From assembly GCA_022843925.1 (NCBI GenBank), contig JALHMS010000012.1, positions 88,884 through 152,883 on the forward strand: DNA of 64,000 nt, written 5' to 3'. The position numbers and the translations under genes are program-made. The notes beneath the pieces are model-generated. The model was not told the origin of the DNA. It worked only from the letters and a program-made list of their open reading frames with translations, and did not search any database. This document shows positions 10,179 through 19,464 of the stretch, in pieces; position 1 is the first letter of the stretch, and each line of letters starts with the position of its first letter. The DNA is from Burkholderiales bacterium. Lineage in GTDB: Bacteria > Pseudomonadota > Gammaproteobacteria > Burkholderiales > Ga0077523.

Positions 10179-10207
10179 TTGACAAGGGGGAGGGGTTCCC
10201 TTACTTT
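10179..10207 (+). promoter_or_regulatory. Sigma-70-like promoter for the PQQ dehydrogenase cassette
   Basis: TTGACA at 10179-10184, a 17-base spacer, then TACTTT at 10202-10207. It is the best promoter match in the 263-base gap before the PQQ dehydrogenase and leaves a leader of roughly 115 bases. No operator could be identified. Confidence 0.5.
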
Positions 10208-10330
10208 CTCGCGCGGCGCGGCAACAATTCCCATCGGCGCGCTCTGTCAGGCACTCCGTAGTTTCGAAGTCATGCAAAAACCAAGGCCTCAGGGTGTCAC
10301 AACCTAGAGGCGTATTCGGGAGGTACTTCA

Positions 10331-12064
10331 ATGGTGAAGCACTACAAGCGCGCGGCCGTCGTTGCCGCTCTGGCCGTCGCCTCCAGCGGCGCCTGGGCGC
10401 AAGGTCTGGACTCGGCGGAATCGAAGCTCTATCACAACTACGTCACCGACGACATGCTGCTCAACGCCGACAAGGACGCCAGCAACTGGCTCCATTACGG
10501 CCGCGACTACGAGACCACTCGTTACAGCCCGCTTGCCCAGATCAACCAGGGCAACATCAAGAAGCTGAAGGCCGTCTGGAACCTGTCGTTCGGCGTGCTC
10601 GACGGTCAGGACAGCCAGGCTGTCGTCGTGAACGGCAACGTGTACGTGACCTCGTCCTACAACAAGGTCTGGTCCGTCGACGGTGCCACGGGCAAGGTGA
10701 ACTGGAAGTACGAGCGCGAACTTCCGGGTGACGTCTTCCCGAAGCTCTGCTGCGACGTCGTGAACCGCGGTGTTGCGGTGTACAAGAACAAGGTCTACCT
10801 GGCCACGCTCGACGCGCACATCGTTGCGCTCGACAACGCCACGGGCAAGGTCGTCTGGGACAAGAAGATCGGTGACTACACGTATGCCGAAACCTTCACG
10901 ATCATGCCGATGGCCCTTCGCGGCAAGATCATCTTCGGTACGGCCGGCGCCGAGTACGGCGTCCGTGGCTGGATCGCGGCGATCGATGCCGACACCGGTG
11001 CCCCGGTGTGGAAGACCTACACGATCCCCGGCCCGGGCGAGCCCGGCAACGAGACGTGGGCTGGTGAGTCCTGGAAGTACGGCGGCGGTTCGGCCTGGAT
11101 CACGGGTTCCTACGACAAGTCGACGAACACGCTGTTCTGGCCCGTGGGCAACCCCGGTCCCGACTTCGATCGTCACGTGCGTCTGGGCGACAACCTGTTC
11201 ACGAACAGCAACCTCGTTTTGGACCCCGACACCGGCAAGATCAAGAGCTATTTCAACTACACGCCCAACGATCCGTACGATTACGACGGCGTGAACGAAA
11301 TGATCCTGGTCGACCTCGGCGGCAAGAAGATGTGGCTGCATGGTTCGCGCAACGGTCACCTGTACGCGATCGACCGCGAGAACACGATCAAGACGAAGTA
11401 CGGCAACGAGCACAAGTGCCTGTGGGTCTCGGCCATGCAGCGCGTGAACTGGACGAAGCCCATCACTCCGGCCAACAACTGCAAGCCGATCTACAACTGG
11501 CCCGAGAAGGACGTCGTGTATGACAAGCTGACGACCGACATCGCGCCGTCCCTGGACGGTGGCAAAGAGTGGCACCCGATGGCGTACAGCAAGCGCACGA
11601 AGATGGTCTACGTGCCTGTGTACGACTTCGCGATGGACCTCCAAGCCAAGAAGATGGAGTGGAAGCGCGGCGAATGGTACCTCGGTGCCAAGGTGCTGAA
11701 CTTCAACGCGGGCGCCGGTGCAGTCAAGGCCTTCGATGCCGCCACGGGCAAGCTGGTCTGGGCGAAGTCGATGTCCTACCCCGCAACGGGCGGCATGCTC
11801 GCCACGGGCGGCGGTCTGGTGTTCTACGGCGATCCGGAAGGCTACTTCAACGCCGTGAACGACGAGACCGGTGAGCACCTCTGGTCCTTCAACCTTGGCA
11901 CGGGTGTGTACGGTAACCCGACCAGCTACTCCACCGGCGGCAAGCAGTACGTGTCGATCGTCTACGGTGCGGGCGGCGGCGGTATCTGGCCCCTGTACTA
12001 CGGCGAGTGGTACAAGAAGCAGTCGAAGGGCGGCGGCCTGATGGTCTTCTCCGTGGAAGACTGA
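10331..12064 (+). CDS. PQQ-dependent alcohol dehydrogenase, lanthanide type
   Basis: Periplasmic quinoprotein that oxidises a primary alcohol and passes electrons to cytochrome c. 577 residues with a signal peptide cleaved near AWA-Q24, followed by an eight-bladed propeller with repeated DxxTGKxxW blade motifs. The vicinal Cys140-Cys141 pair over PQQ is present. Predicted metal ligands are Glu208, Asn274 and Asp317. Asp319, two residues after the catalytic Asp in PYDYDGVN, is the established mark of lanthanide-dependent (XoxF/PedH-like) enzymes, whereas calcium enzymes have Ala, Ser or Thr there. The next two genes complete the cassette. Substrate is uncertain: ethanol-type or methanol-type. 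A pqq synthesis operon is not in the window. Confidence 0.92.
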   Translation: MVKHYKRAAVVAALAVASSGAWAQGLDSAESKLYHNYVTDDMLLNADKDASNWLHYGRDYETTRYSPLAQINQGNIKKLKAVWNLSFGVLDGQDSQAVVVNGNVYVTSSYNKVWSVDGATGKVNWKYERELPGDVFPKLCCDVVNRGVAVYKNKVYLATLDAHIVALDNATGKVVWDKKIGDYTYAETFTIMPMALRGKIIFGTAGAEYGVRGWIAAIDADTGAPVWKTYTIPGPGEPGNETWAGESWKYGGGSAWITGSYDKSTNTLFWPVGNPGPDFDRHVRLGDNLFTNSNLVLDPDTGKIKSYFNYTPNDPYDYDGVNEMILVDLGGKKMWLHGSRNGHLYAIDRENTIKTKYGNEHKCLWVSAMQRVNWTKPITPANNCKPIYNWPEKDVVYDKLTTDIAPSLDGGKEWHPMAYSKRTKMVYVPVYDFAMDLQAKKMEWKRGEWYLGAKVLNFNAGAGAVKAFDAATGKLVWAKSMSYPATGGMLATGGGLVFYGDPEGYFNAVNDETGEHLWSFNLGTGVYGNPTSYSTGGKQYVSIVYGAGGGGIWPLYYGEWYKKQSKGGGLMVFSVED

Positions 12065-12126
12065 TAGTCGTTCCCCGGGCGGGGTGTGAATCCCGCCCGC
12101 TGAAGCGCCGTCTGGCAGCAAAGCAT

Positions 12127-12162
12127 GGGGAGGGTGAAGCACTTACCCTCCCCTGTTCTTTT
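12127..12162 (+). terminator. Hairpin terminator after the PQQ dehydrogenase
   Basis: GGGGAGGGT at 12127-12135 pairs with ACCCTCCCC at 12145-12153, followed by TGTTCTTTT. A second GC hairpin without a T-run lies just before it (12076-12099). The structure may lower expression of the two downstream genes relative to the dehydrogenase. Confidence 0.65.
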
Positions 12163-12345
12163 GTGGAGCACGAAAACGACTTCAACCGATCCTTGGTGAA
12201 GTCGTTGCAACGTCGGCAGGGCACAAAAATACGAGTCAGGGATGGAGGGGGCTTGCGTCGAGACGATGGAAGATCGCCGGCACAGGACGATGTGTTCAGT
12301 TGGTGCAAGTGACACTGTCGCTGAGCGACAGGTGAGGAGTGCAAG

Positions 12346-13203
12346 TTGAAGAATATGTTGAGACGGTTGGCAGCCATCACCGCGATGCTTGCCTTGGCCG
12401 CCGGATCGGTTGGTGCGGGCGCTGCCGATGACACTGAAGCCGATGAACCCAAGGACGCGCTCGGGCGCTCGAAAGCCCGGGGCATCATCACGGCATGTGC
12501 GGATCCGTTCGACTATCCGTACGCTCTCCAGAACGGAGACCCACCGGGCTTCGATGTGGAGATCCTCCGCGCGATCGCCAAGCGCGGCAACATGCGCATC
12601 GAGATGTACTGGGTGAGCACGGCGGGTCGTGGAGGTACGGCGAAGGCCTTCCGGACTTCGATCCTCGCCAAGAAGTGCGATGTTTTCCTCGGCCTGTCGG
12701 ACAGCGGCGACGACGACATGCTGATGAACAAGATGCAATTCACGCAGCCCTACATCGGCATGGGCTACGTTCTCGTGACGCAGGGCAAGGCGGCCCCCTT
12801 CAAGACACTCGACGAGATACGCGAGGCCAACTTCAAGGTCGGCGTCTCGATGTCCACCCCGATGGACGATTTCCTGTTCACGAACAAGATTCCGCGGGAG
12901 CTCTTCCTCGACAACCGACGCATGATGGGTGCGCTCGGGAAAGGCGAGATCGACGCCGGAATGATGTGGTCCACCGCGCTGGGTGTCGCGCGCCTCGAGT
13001 TTCCAAAGGCTGAATTCCGTATCGCCGACGGTTTCGTGCCGCTCGAGGGCTTGCGGTTCAACGGGGCCTGGGCCATCCGAAAGCAGGACAAGACGCTCAT
13101 GAAGTTCATCAACGAAGGCATTGACGAGCTGCTCACGAACGGAAAGATCCGGGAAATCGTGGAAAGCTACGGCGTGCCCTTCTTTTCACCGTTCTCGTCG
13201 TAA
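12346..13203 (+). CDS. Quinoprotein-associated periplasmic substrate-binding protein (XoxJ-like)
   Basis: 285 residues, family 3 solute-binding fold, with a signal peptide ending near GAGAAD. The TTG at 12346 is preferred because GAGGAG lies 7 bases upstream; the in-frame ATG at 12355 would be 16 bases away. An early ACADPFDYPYA motif and GDPPGFDVEIL are typical of the putative ABC binding proteins found next to PQQ dehydrogenases. XoxJ homologues are thought to help mature or activate the dehydrogenase rather than feed a transporter. No permease or ATPase gene is adjacent, which fits that role. Confidence 0.82.
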   Translation: MKNMLRRLAAITAMLALAAGSVGAGAADDTEADEPKDALGRSKARGIITACADPFDYPYALQNGDPPGFDVEILRAIAKRGNMRIEMYWVSTAGRGGTAKAFRTSILAKKCDVFLGLSDSGDDDMLMNKMQFTQPYIGMGYVLVTQGKAAPFKTLDEIREANFKVGVSMSTPMDDFLFTNKIPRELFLDNRRMMGALGKGEIDAGMMWSTALGVARLEFPKAEFRIADGFVPLEGLRFNGAWAIRKQDKTLMKFINEGIDELLTNGKIREIVESYGVPFFSPFSS

Positions 13204-13232
13204 TCCATTCGCGAATCTAGGGAGGAATCATC

Positions 13233-13661
13233 ATGAAGAAGTTCAGTCGCTGGATCGGAAGTCTGCTCGCCGGACTCACGATCGCGCTCACGTTCGCTGC
13301 CAGCCCTGCCCTGGCCGAGCAGGATCGCCACGGGATGGAGAACGACATGCCCATCCCGACCGACGAGGCGGCCCTCGAGAACGGCAAGGATCGCTATCAG
13401 GCGCGTTGTTCGTATTGCCATCGCCCGGACGGTCGTGGCGGTAGCAGCGGGGTGTGCCTGGCCTGTCAGAAGTACAAGCACGGCAGCCGTTCCTCCCAGA
13501 TCTACGCCACCATCGCGGCCGGGAAGCCCTACACGAAGATGGGCGCGTTCGCGTCTACGTTGTCTTCGGAAGAAATCTTCAACATCGTGGCCTACATCCG
13601 AGCGCTCCAGGAGTGGAAGCTTAAGGATGATGCCGCTGCGGATTCGGGTGCCGGCAAGTAA
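13233..13661 (+). CDS. Periplasmic c-type cytochrome (probable dehydrogenase electron acceptor)
   Basis: 142 residues with a strong AGGGAGGA ribosome site and a signal peptide ending at ALA-E29. One c-heme site, C59-S-Y-C62-H63, and a likely axial Met103 in TKMGAF. Its position after the PQQ dehydrogenase and the XoxJ-like gene suggests it is the electron acceptor (XoxG/ExaB role, inference). A second pair, C75-L-A-C78, is followed by Gln79 instead of His, so it is not a normal heme site; it may form a disulfide. Confidence 0.85.
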   Translation: MKKFSRWIGSLLAGLTIALTFAASPALAEQDRHGMENDMPIPTDEAALENGKDRYQARCSYCHRPDGRGGSSGVCLACQKYKHGSRSSQIYATIAAGKPYTKMGAFASTLSSEEIFNIVAYIRALQEWKLKDDAAADSGAGK

Positions 13662-13693
13662 CCCGGGCGACTTGCGCAGGGCTGAGCCCCTGC

Positions 13694-13728
13694 AAAGAAA
13701 AAGCCGGCCTCGCGCCGGCTTTTTCTTT
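13694..13728. terminator. Bidirectional rho-independent terminator between cytochrome c and dut
   Basis: A perfect 15-base inverted repeat (13694-13708 with 13714-13728), GCCGGC core, flanked by A-rich and T-rich arms on both strands. It lies between convergent genes and can stop transcription from either side. Confidence 0.92.
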
Positions 13729-13740
13729 GGCGCGCAGGGA

Positions 13741-14190
13741 CTACTTCGTTCCCGTGCTCCCGAATCCGCCTGCGCCGCGTTCGGATTCGCTGAATTGCCC
13801 GACTTCGCGAAAGTTGGCGTGCACGACAGGCACGATCACCAACTGGGCAATGCGCTCCATCGGGATGATCTCGAACGTCGTCGCACCACGATTCCAGAGC
13901 GACACGAACAGTTGGCCCTGGTAGTCGGAATCGATCAGACCCACCAGATTGCCCAGTACGACGCCGTGCTTGTGGCCGAGGCCGCTGCGTGGCAGGACCA
14001 CGGCGGCAAGTCCAGGATCCTGAAGATGAATGGCGATCCCTGTGGGAACGAGTTCGGTTTGTCCTGGTGCAAGGGCGATCGCGCTCGCCACGCAGGCGCG
14101 CAGATCCAGACCTGCAGATCCCGGCGTCGCATACGCTGGCATGTGTTCACGAATCCGATCGTCGAGGATCCTGAGGTCGATGTCGATCAC
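13741..14190 (-). CDS. dut: dUTP diphosphatase (dUTPase)
   Basis: Hydrolyses dUTP to dUMP and pyrophosphate, keeping uracil out of DNA and feeding thymidylate synthesis. 149 residues from a GTG at 14190, close to the usual length of about 150. All trimeric dUTPase motifs are visible: [35 protein letters not shown], the RIAQ region, and the C-terminal arm [11 protein letters not shown]. It lies 32 bases after coaBC on the same strand, a common bacterial pairing. No ATG is available near the N terminus, so GTG is the most likely start. Confidence 0.93.
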   Translation of the reverse strand: MIDIDLRILDDRIREHMPAYATPGSAGLDLRACVASAIALAPGQTELVPTGIAIHLQDPGLAAVVLPRSGLGHKHGVVLGNLVGLIDSDYQGQLFVSLWNRGATTFEIIPMERIAQLVIVPVVHANFREVGQFSESERGAGGFGSTGTK

Positions 14191-14222
14191 GAGTGTCGTC
14201 TTTTGATGGATGGGAAAGGGGC

Positions 14223-15419
14223 TCAGCGCGCAGCGGAATAGAGGCGGGCGATGTGGGTGACGAGACGCCGCGCCTGTTCCGACTTGGGCGCACGCGGCAG
14301 GACCTGTCGTCCGCTGTCGTCGAACAGGACGATCTCGCTGTCCTCCGTGCCCATGGACTGCTGCGCGAGGTTGGCAGCGAGAAGCGGAACGTTCTTGCGC
14401 CTGCGCTTCGCTTCCGCGAACTCGTCGAGTCGTTCGCTCTCCGCTGCGAATCCGACGCAGAAAGGCGGGTTCGCCCGGCTCGCGACGTTGGCGAGAATGT
14501 CGACGGTGGGCGCGAGCTCGATGGCGAGAATGCGCGCGTCCTTCTTCAGCTTCTGCTCCTGCGGATGCAACGGCGTGTAGTCGGCGACGGCTGCGACGCC
14601 GATGAAGATATCGCATTCCGTGAGTCGAGCCTCGACGGCCGCGAGCATGTCTGCGGCGCTCACTACATCGATGGTGTCGATGCCGGGCGGTGGCGTGAGG
14701 GCCGTGGGGCCGCTGACCATGGTGACTTTCGCCCCGGCATCGCGGAGCGATCTTGCAAGGGCATGGCCCATGCGGCCGGAACTGAGGTTGGTGATGCCTC
14801 GAACGGCGTCGATGCGTTCGAAGGTCGGCCCTGCCGTCAGCACCACCCGTACACCGTCGAGAATCCTGGGTTCGAACCAACCGAGGATCTGTTCGCAGAG
14901 CGCTTCGGGTTCCGTCATGCGGCCCATGCCGGTTTCCCCGCAGGCCTGGGAACCGCTATCCGGGCCGAGGACGACGGCGCCATCCTCGCGCAATCGAGCG
15001 ATATTGCGTTGGGTCGCAGGGTGCTCCCACATCTGCCGGTTCATCGCCGGCGCGACCATGAGCGGGCAATCGCGTGCGAGGCAAAGGGTGGAGAGCAGGT
15101 CGTCCGCGGCACCGAGGGCAAGCTTGGCCAGAAAATCCGCGCTGGCCGGGGCCACGACGACGAGATCCGCCGAGCGCGACAGGTCGATGTGACCCATGCC
15201 GTTGCCGACCGCAGAGTCCCAGAGATTCGTATGGACCGGGCGCCCCGAGAGCGCCTGCATCGTGACGCTTCCGATGAAGCGTGTCGCCGCCTCCGTCATC
15301 ACCACATCCACGGCGATCTCCGCCTTCACGAGCAGGCGGCAGAGCTCCGCCGCCTTGAACGCGGCGATGCCGCCGGTGACTCCAAGCAGGATGCGTCGCT
15401 GTCCGAAGGTCTGGGTCAT
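14223..15419 (-). CDS. coaBC: Bifunctional phosphopantothenoylcysteine decarboxylase/synthetase
   Basis: Coenzyme A synthesis: joins cysteine to 4'-phosphopantothenate (CoaB part) and decarboxylates the product (CoaC part). 398 residues from the ATG at 15419. The N-terminal flavoprotein half has [10 protein letters not shown] and the PAMNRQMW motif. The C-terminal half has [10 protein letters not shown] and AVADYTP. The open frame extends further upstream, but homology begins at [10 protein letters not shown], so this start is preferred. Divergent from radC with a 58-base gap and followed by dut. Confidence 0.95.
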   Translation of the reverse strand: MTQTFGQRRILLGVTGGIAAFKAAELCRLLVKAEIAVDVVMTEAATRFIGSVTMQALSGRPVHTNLWDSAVGNGMGHIDLSRSADLVVVAPASADFLAKLALGAADDLLSTLCLARDCPLMVAPAMNRQMWEHPATQRNIARLREDGAVVLGPDSGSQACGETGMGRMTEPEALCEQILGWFEPRILDGVRVVLTAGPTFERIDAVRGITNLSSGRMGHALARSLRDAGAKVTMVSGPTALTPPPGIDTIDVVSAADMLAAVEARLTECDIFIGVAAVADYTPLHPQEQKLKKDARILAIELAPTVDILANVASRANPPFCVGFAAESERLDEFAEAKRRRKNVPLLAANLAQQSMGTEDSEIVLFDDSGRQVLPRAPKSEQARRLVTHIARLYSAAR

Positions 15420-15477
15420 GGCCGGCGAGTCCGTGAACAAGGGGCCGGAGTGTAAACTGAGTCGCGTCTTCCTCGCG

Positions 15478-16167
15478 ATGGGAGCCGCTGTCGTGTCGAT
15501 CAAGGACTGGCCCGAGCAGGACCGGCCCCGGGAGAAGCTGCTCAACCGCGGCGCCGGCGCACTGTCGGACTCGGAGTTGCTCGCCGTGGTGCTCAGGACG
15601 GGCATGGCAGGGCGCAGTGCCGTGGAACTGTCCCGCACACTTCTGGCAGATCGTGGGGGGTTGTCGGGCCTTCTCGGGACACCTCGGGAAGGGCTTACCG
15701 GACTGCCGGGCTTGGGAACGGCAAAGGCCGCGCAACTGCAGGCCGTGCTGGAGATCGCGAGAAGGGTGCTTGCCGAGGAACTTAGGACAAGGGATGTTCT
15801 GACGTCGCCCGATCGCGTGAAGGACTACCTGAGGCTGTCTCTCCAGCATCTGGATCGCGAGGTCTTCGTCGTGATCTACCTGGATGCACAGAACCGTGTG
15901 CTGTGCATGGACGAACTCTTTCGCGGCACTCTCACCCAGACCAGCGTCTATCCGCGCGAGGTCGTCAAGGGAGCGCTTTCGAGGAATGCAGCCGCGGTGA
16001 TCTTCGCGCACAACCATCCCTCCGGCGTTGCAGAACCGAGTCACGCAGACGAGGCGCTCACCCGCGCGCTGAAGAGCGCGTTGGCACTGGTGGATATCGC
16101 AGTGCTGGATCATTTCGTGGTCGGACAGGGCGGCGCGGTATCGTTCGCCGAGCGAGGCCTTCTCTGA
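15478..16167 (+). CDS. radC: RadC-family JAB-domain protein
   Basis: 229 residues from the ATG at 15478; a GTG at 15493 is also possible. N-terminal helix-hairpin-helix region with [12 protein letters not shown], then a JAMM/MPN domain with the metal-binding motif HNHPSG followed by an Asp about ten residues on, and the usual C-terminal SFAERGL. The family is widespread but its cellular role is unsettled; the old DNA-repair assignment is doubtful. The location between coaBC and rpmB-rpmG is conserved in many proteobacteria. Confidence 0.93.
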   Translation: MGAAVVSIKDWPEQDRPREKLLNRGAGALSDSELLAVVLRTGMAGRSAVELSRTLLADRGGLSGLLGTPREGLTGLPGLGTAKAAQLQAVLEIARRVLAEELRTRDVLTSPDRVKDYLRLSLQHLDREVFVVIYLDAQNRVLCMDELFRGTLTQTSVYPREVVKGALSRNAAAVIFAHNHPSGVAEPSHADEALTRALKSALALVDIAVLDHFVVGQGGAVSFAERGLL

Positions 16168-16233
16168 CGGGGTGTTGCGGGACCACTTGATCGGACGGCA
16201 GCGCACGGATCGCCGGTGTTTCGAAGGAGTCGC

Positions 16234-16263
16234 TTGAGGGGGAGGCCCCCCGCGTGGTATAAA
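16234..16263 (+). promoter_or_regulatory. Promoter for rpmB-rpmG
   Basis: TTGAGG at 16234-16239, an 18-base spacer and TATAAA at 16258-16263, about 35 bases before the rpmB start. The box is followed by TCGCGCC, a context seen at several starts in this window. Confidence 0.55.
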
Positions 16264-16297
16264 TCGCGCCTCTCGAATTTCGCCTCCGGAGCTAACC

Positions 16298-16534
16298 ATG
16301 GCCCGCGTCTGTCAAGTCACCGGCAAGAAGCCGATGGTCGGGAACCATGTTTCCCACGCAAACAACAAGACCAAGCGGCGTTTCCTGCCCAATCTCCATC
16401 ACCGCCGTTTCTGGGTGGAGACCGAGAACCGGTGGGTCAGCCTCAGGGTGAGCCAGGCTGGCTTGCGCACCATCGACAAGAAGGGCATCGACGTCGTCCT
16501 TGCCGAACTGCGTGCTGCCGGCGACAGCGTCTGA
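16298..16534 (+). CDS. rpmB: 50S ribosomal protein L28
   Basis: 78 residues, full length for bL28. It begins [11 protein letters not shown] and carries [14 protein letters not shown] and the FWVE segment typical of the family. An upstream CGGAG serves as ribosome site. It is followed after 20 bases by rpmG, the standard bL28-bL33 pair. Confidence 0.98.
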   Translation: MARVCQVTGKKPMVGNHVSHANNKTKRRFLPNLHHRRFWVETENRWVSLRVSQAGLRTIDKKGIDVVLAELRAAGDSV

Positions 16535-16554
16535 TAGGGACGGAGATCTGAAAA

Positions 16555-16710
16555 ATGCGCGACAAGATCAAGCTTGAATCCACGGCCGGCACCGGCCACT
16601 TCTACACGACCACGAAGAACAAGAAGACGACGCCTGAGAAGCTCGAGATCAAGAAGTACGATCCCGTGGTTCGAAAGCACGTCATCTACAAGGAAACGAA
16701 GCTCAAGTAA
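16555..16710 (+). CDS. rpmG: 50S ribosomal protein L33
   Basis: 51-residue bL33, starting [19 protein letters not shown] and ending VIYKETKLK. It has no zinc-binding cysteines, so it is the Cys-minus form common in proteobacteria. GGAG lies upstream of the ATG. It is the last gene before a strong terminator. Confidence 0.97.
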   Translation: MRDKIKLESTAGTGHFYTTTKNKKTTPEKLEIKKYDPVVRKHVIYKETKLK

Positions 16711-16725
16711 CCGGCTCCGTTGCCC

Positions 16726-16757
16726 GAGAAAAAGCCCGCCAAAGCGGGCTTTTTTCG
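16726..16757. terminator. Rho-independent terminator after rpmG
   Basis: AAAAAGCCCGC pairs with GCGGGCTTTTTT around a short CAAA-type loop. Arms are A-rich and T-rich on both strands, so it can also serve the convergent desaturase gene. Confidence 0.92.
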
Positions 16758-16832
16758 TTTGGGCGGATCGATCGGCCGGATCCTACGGCGGATCGCGACG
16801 GCTCGGACAGTCGCGATCCGGGCTACAGCCGG

Positions 16833-17999
16833 TCAGGCGTAGCGACGCAGTTGGCGGGAGAAGTCCGACAGGGAGGCGATCCCGCTTGCCTCGGCCCGGT
16901 GGCACCAGTCATCGAGCTGCTTGACCAGTTGCTCCTTCGAGGCGGTGGATCGTTGCCAGAGCTGCACCAGTTCCTGCCGCATCCCGTAAATCGTGGCGAG
17001 CACCTTGCTGTGTTGAAGGTAGCTCTCCACCCGCACCCGATCGGCATCCGCGACGCGTGCATCGCCGAGCATCAGCCGATCCACCACCGAATGGTCGCTG
17101 GTCGCCAAGCCGCGCGACTTCAACTTCCCGATCTCTTCGCGATAAGTTGTCTGCAGCGACCGTCCGAATCGGGCAAGCACGTCATACCGGTGGGTGATGA
17201 CGGCCTGGAGTGTCTCCAGATCGCATCCGGCGCGCCCGTCGCGCCACGTCAACTTCGGTGCGAGCTTCTTGACCTTGGCGAGACCGACGATTTCCATCGA
17301 GCGGATGTAGAGCCAGCCGATGTCGAACTCGTACCACTTGGATGAAAGTCGCGCCGACGTGCCGTAGGCGTGGTGGTTGTTGTGCAGTTCCTCGCCGCCG
17401 ATCAGGATCCCCCAGGGCACGATATTCGTGCTCGCATCCTCCGACTGGAAGTTCCGATAGCCCCAGTAGTGCCCGATGCCATTGATCACACCCGCAGCGA
17501 AGAACGGGATCCAGATCATCTGCACTGCCCAGATCGTGAGACCGATCGGCCCGAAGAGCAGGAGGTCGATCATCATCATAAGCGCGATCCCCCATTGGCT
17601 CCGCTTCGTGTAGATGTTGCGTTCGATCCAGTCGTCGGGCGTGCCGTGGCCGTACTTTTCCATGGTCTCGAGGTTGTGCGATTCGAGGCGGTACAGCTCG
17701 GCCCCTTGCCACATCACCTTCCGGATGCCCTTCACCTGCGGGCTGTGGGGGTCCTCGGCGGTCTCGCATTTGGCATGGTGTTTACGGTGAATCGCTGCCC
17801 ATTCCTTCGTCACCATGCCGGTGGTGAGCCAGAGCCAGAAGCGGAAGAAGTGGCTGGGGATGGGGTGGAGGTCCAGGGCGCGGTGCGCCTGGTGCCGATG
17901 CAGAAAGATCGTGACGCCGGCGATGGTGATGTGAGTGAGAGCCAGCGCGACAACGATGTAGCCCCACCAAGGAAGATCGATCAACCCGTTATAGGTCAT
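16833..17999 (-). CDS. Membrane fatty acid desaturase (acyl-CoA/acyl-lipid delta-9 type)
   Basis: Di-iron membrane enzyme that introduces a cis double bond into saturated acyl chains, adjusting membrane fluidity. 388 residues from the ATG at 17999. The three histidine boxes are intact: HRHQAH (34-39), HRKHH (71-75) and HNNHH (206-210). Hydrophobic helices flank them (about 10-32, 138-175). The last 120 residues form a helical tail rich in Arg, Glu and Leu, longer than in minimal desaturases and typical of proteobacterial members. Electron donor is not encoded nearby. Confidence 0.9.
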   Translation of the reverse strand: MTYNGLIDLPWWGYIVVALALTHITIAGVTIFLHRHQAHRALDLHPIPSHFFRFWLWLTTGMVTKEWAAIHRKHHAKCETAEDPHSPQVKGIRKVMWQGAELYRLESHNLETMEKYGHGTPDDWIERNIYTKRSQWGIALMMMIDLLLFGPIGLTIWAVQMIWIPFFAAGVINGIGHYWGYRNFQSEDASTNIVPWGILIGGEELHNNHHAYGTSARLSSKWYEFDIGWLYIRSMEIVGLAKVKKLAPKLTWRDGRAGCDLETLQAVITHRYDVLARFGRSLQTTYREEIGKLKSRGLATSDHSVVDRLMLGDARVADADRVRVESYLQHSKVLATIYGMRQELVQLWQRSTASKEQLVKQLDDWCHRAEASGIASLSDFSRQLRRYA

Positions 18000-18130
18000 G
18001 CATACCTCTGAAGATGAATGGCCCGGCAAGTCACCGGAACAGGCGCGGATTGTAGCCGATCGACGACGGTCGACGCGGCCTCATCCACTGGACAGCTTAG
18101 CGACAGATCATCGCAAGGCCTTGATGACGA

Positions 18131-19432
18131 TCAAGGATTGCCGCGCTCCGGCACCAATCCGGGGGGGATCCCGGTGATCCTGATGTCGCGCTGCGGGAAA
18201 GGAATTTCGATGCCGCTTGCACGGAAGGCGTCCAGGATTGCCAGGCACAGTTCGGACCGCAGCAGGCCGGTGCCGTTCTCCGGATCGCTGATCCAGACGA
18301 AGAAGCTGAGATCGATCCCGCTGTCGGCGAAGCCCTTCACGATGGCGAGGGGCGCCGGGTTCTCCTCTACGCGGGGATGGGCGCTGAGGATCTCCCCGAT
18401 GACCTCCAGCGCCCGACGTACATCGGTCGAGTAGGCCACCTGGACGGCACCATCCACCCGGAGCTTCCGATCGGAGTACGAGTGGTTCAGCACCGTCGAG
18501 GTGATCACCGTCTCGTTCGGAATGATGCTCTCGGTGCCGTCCATGCCCTTGACCACCACGTAGCGGGTCGTCAGACGGGTCACTTCGCCGTAGCGGTTGT
18601 CGATGGTCACGAGGTCGCCGAGCTTGATCGAGCGGTCCAGCAGGATCGCGAATCCGCTCACGTAGTTCGCGGCGATCTTCTGCAGGCCGAACCCCAGTCC
18701 GACACCCAGTGCGCCCCCGAACACCGAGAGCACGGTGATGTCGATCCCGACGAGCGACAACGCGGTGAGGACGCCTATCAGCAGGAGTACGGCTTTCACC
18801 AACTTCGAAACGACGACCCGCAGACTGGTGTCGAGATGCGCGAGGCGCATCAACCGACGTTCGATCAGACGACCGAGCCAGAGGACGACTGCCATCGTCA
18901 CGACCACCGCCATGGTGCCTTCCACCACCTCCAGGGCCGAGATATCCAGAGTGCCGAAACGCACCACGATCTCGGAAAGCCCCTGCCGGATCCGCGGCAG
19001 GATCCCCGTGATGTGGAGGACTGCTCCCACCCACATCGTCCACGCGATCGCGCGTTCGGAGGAGCGCACCCAGTTCGCCCCGGGCACGGCGTAGCGGAGC
19101 ATGTAGACGGCGATCCGGATGATGACCAGCGAAGACGACAACGGGATCGCGATGTCGAGCACACGCACCGGCATCGAAACACCGAACCCCGCGCGCGCCG
19201 CCACAAGCAGCAACCACGCGATCAGGGGCGTGATGATGTGCGGCTGGGACAGGCTCTCGGGGTTGACCTCCGCGTCCGCGGGCGTCGCCATCCGGGCGAT
19301 CATCGGACGCAGGCGCCGCGCCGCAAGCCAGGCCAACGCGTAGGCGCCGATGATCACGCCCACCTGCCAGAGGACGGTGACGGTCTCCGCCTCGCGGACG
19401 AGGGCGGTGAGAAGGTTGCTGCTTTCGAGCAC
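18131..19432 (-). CDS. MscS-family mechanosensitive channel
   Basis: 433 residues from a GTG at 19432; the open frame extends upstream only into the preceding methyltransferase gene. Several N-terminal membrane helices are followed by the MscS pore helix, here rich in Gly and Ala (VFGGALGVGLGFGLQKIAAN), and the beta domain with IKLGDLVTI and SIIPNETVI. It would act as an osmotic release valve in the inner membrane. It is larger than E. coli MscS (286 residues) because of extra N-terminal helices, like the YbdG/YjeP-type relatives. It lies 32 bases after the RsmB-type gene. Confidence 0.88.
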   Translation of the reverse strand: MLESSNLLTALVREAETVTVLWQVGVIIGAYALAWLAARRLRPMIARMATPADAEVNPESLSQPHIITPLIAWLLLVAARAGFGVSMPVRVLDIAIPLSSSLVIIRIAVYMLRYAVPGANWVRSSERAIAWTMWVGAVLHITGILPRIRQGLSEIVVRFGTLDISALEVVEGTMAVVVTMAVVLWLGRLIERRLMRLAHLDTSLRVVVSKLVKAVLLLIGVLTALSLVGIDITVLSVFGGALGVGLGFGLQKIAANYVSGFAILLDRSIKLGDLVTIDNRYGEVTRLTTRYVVVKGMDGTESIIPNETVITSTVLNHSYSDRKLRVDGAVQVAYSTDVRRALEVIGEILSAHPRVEENPAPLAIVKGFADSGIDLSFFVWISDPENGTGLLRSELCLAILDAFRASGIEIPFPQRDIRITGIPPGLVPERGNP

Positions 19433-19464
19433 GGTGATGGTATTCGTTGGGCTGCGGTCCGATT

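Noticed and set aside
10294..10731. Plus-strand frame overlapping the PQQ dehydrogenase start
   Set aside because: Shadow of the dehydrogenase gene with Arg/Gln-rich translation typical of a wrong frame.
13307..13490. Two-heme cytochrome reading
   Set aside because: The second C-x-x-C is followed by Gln, so only one heme site is supported.
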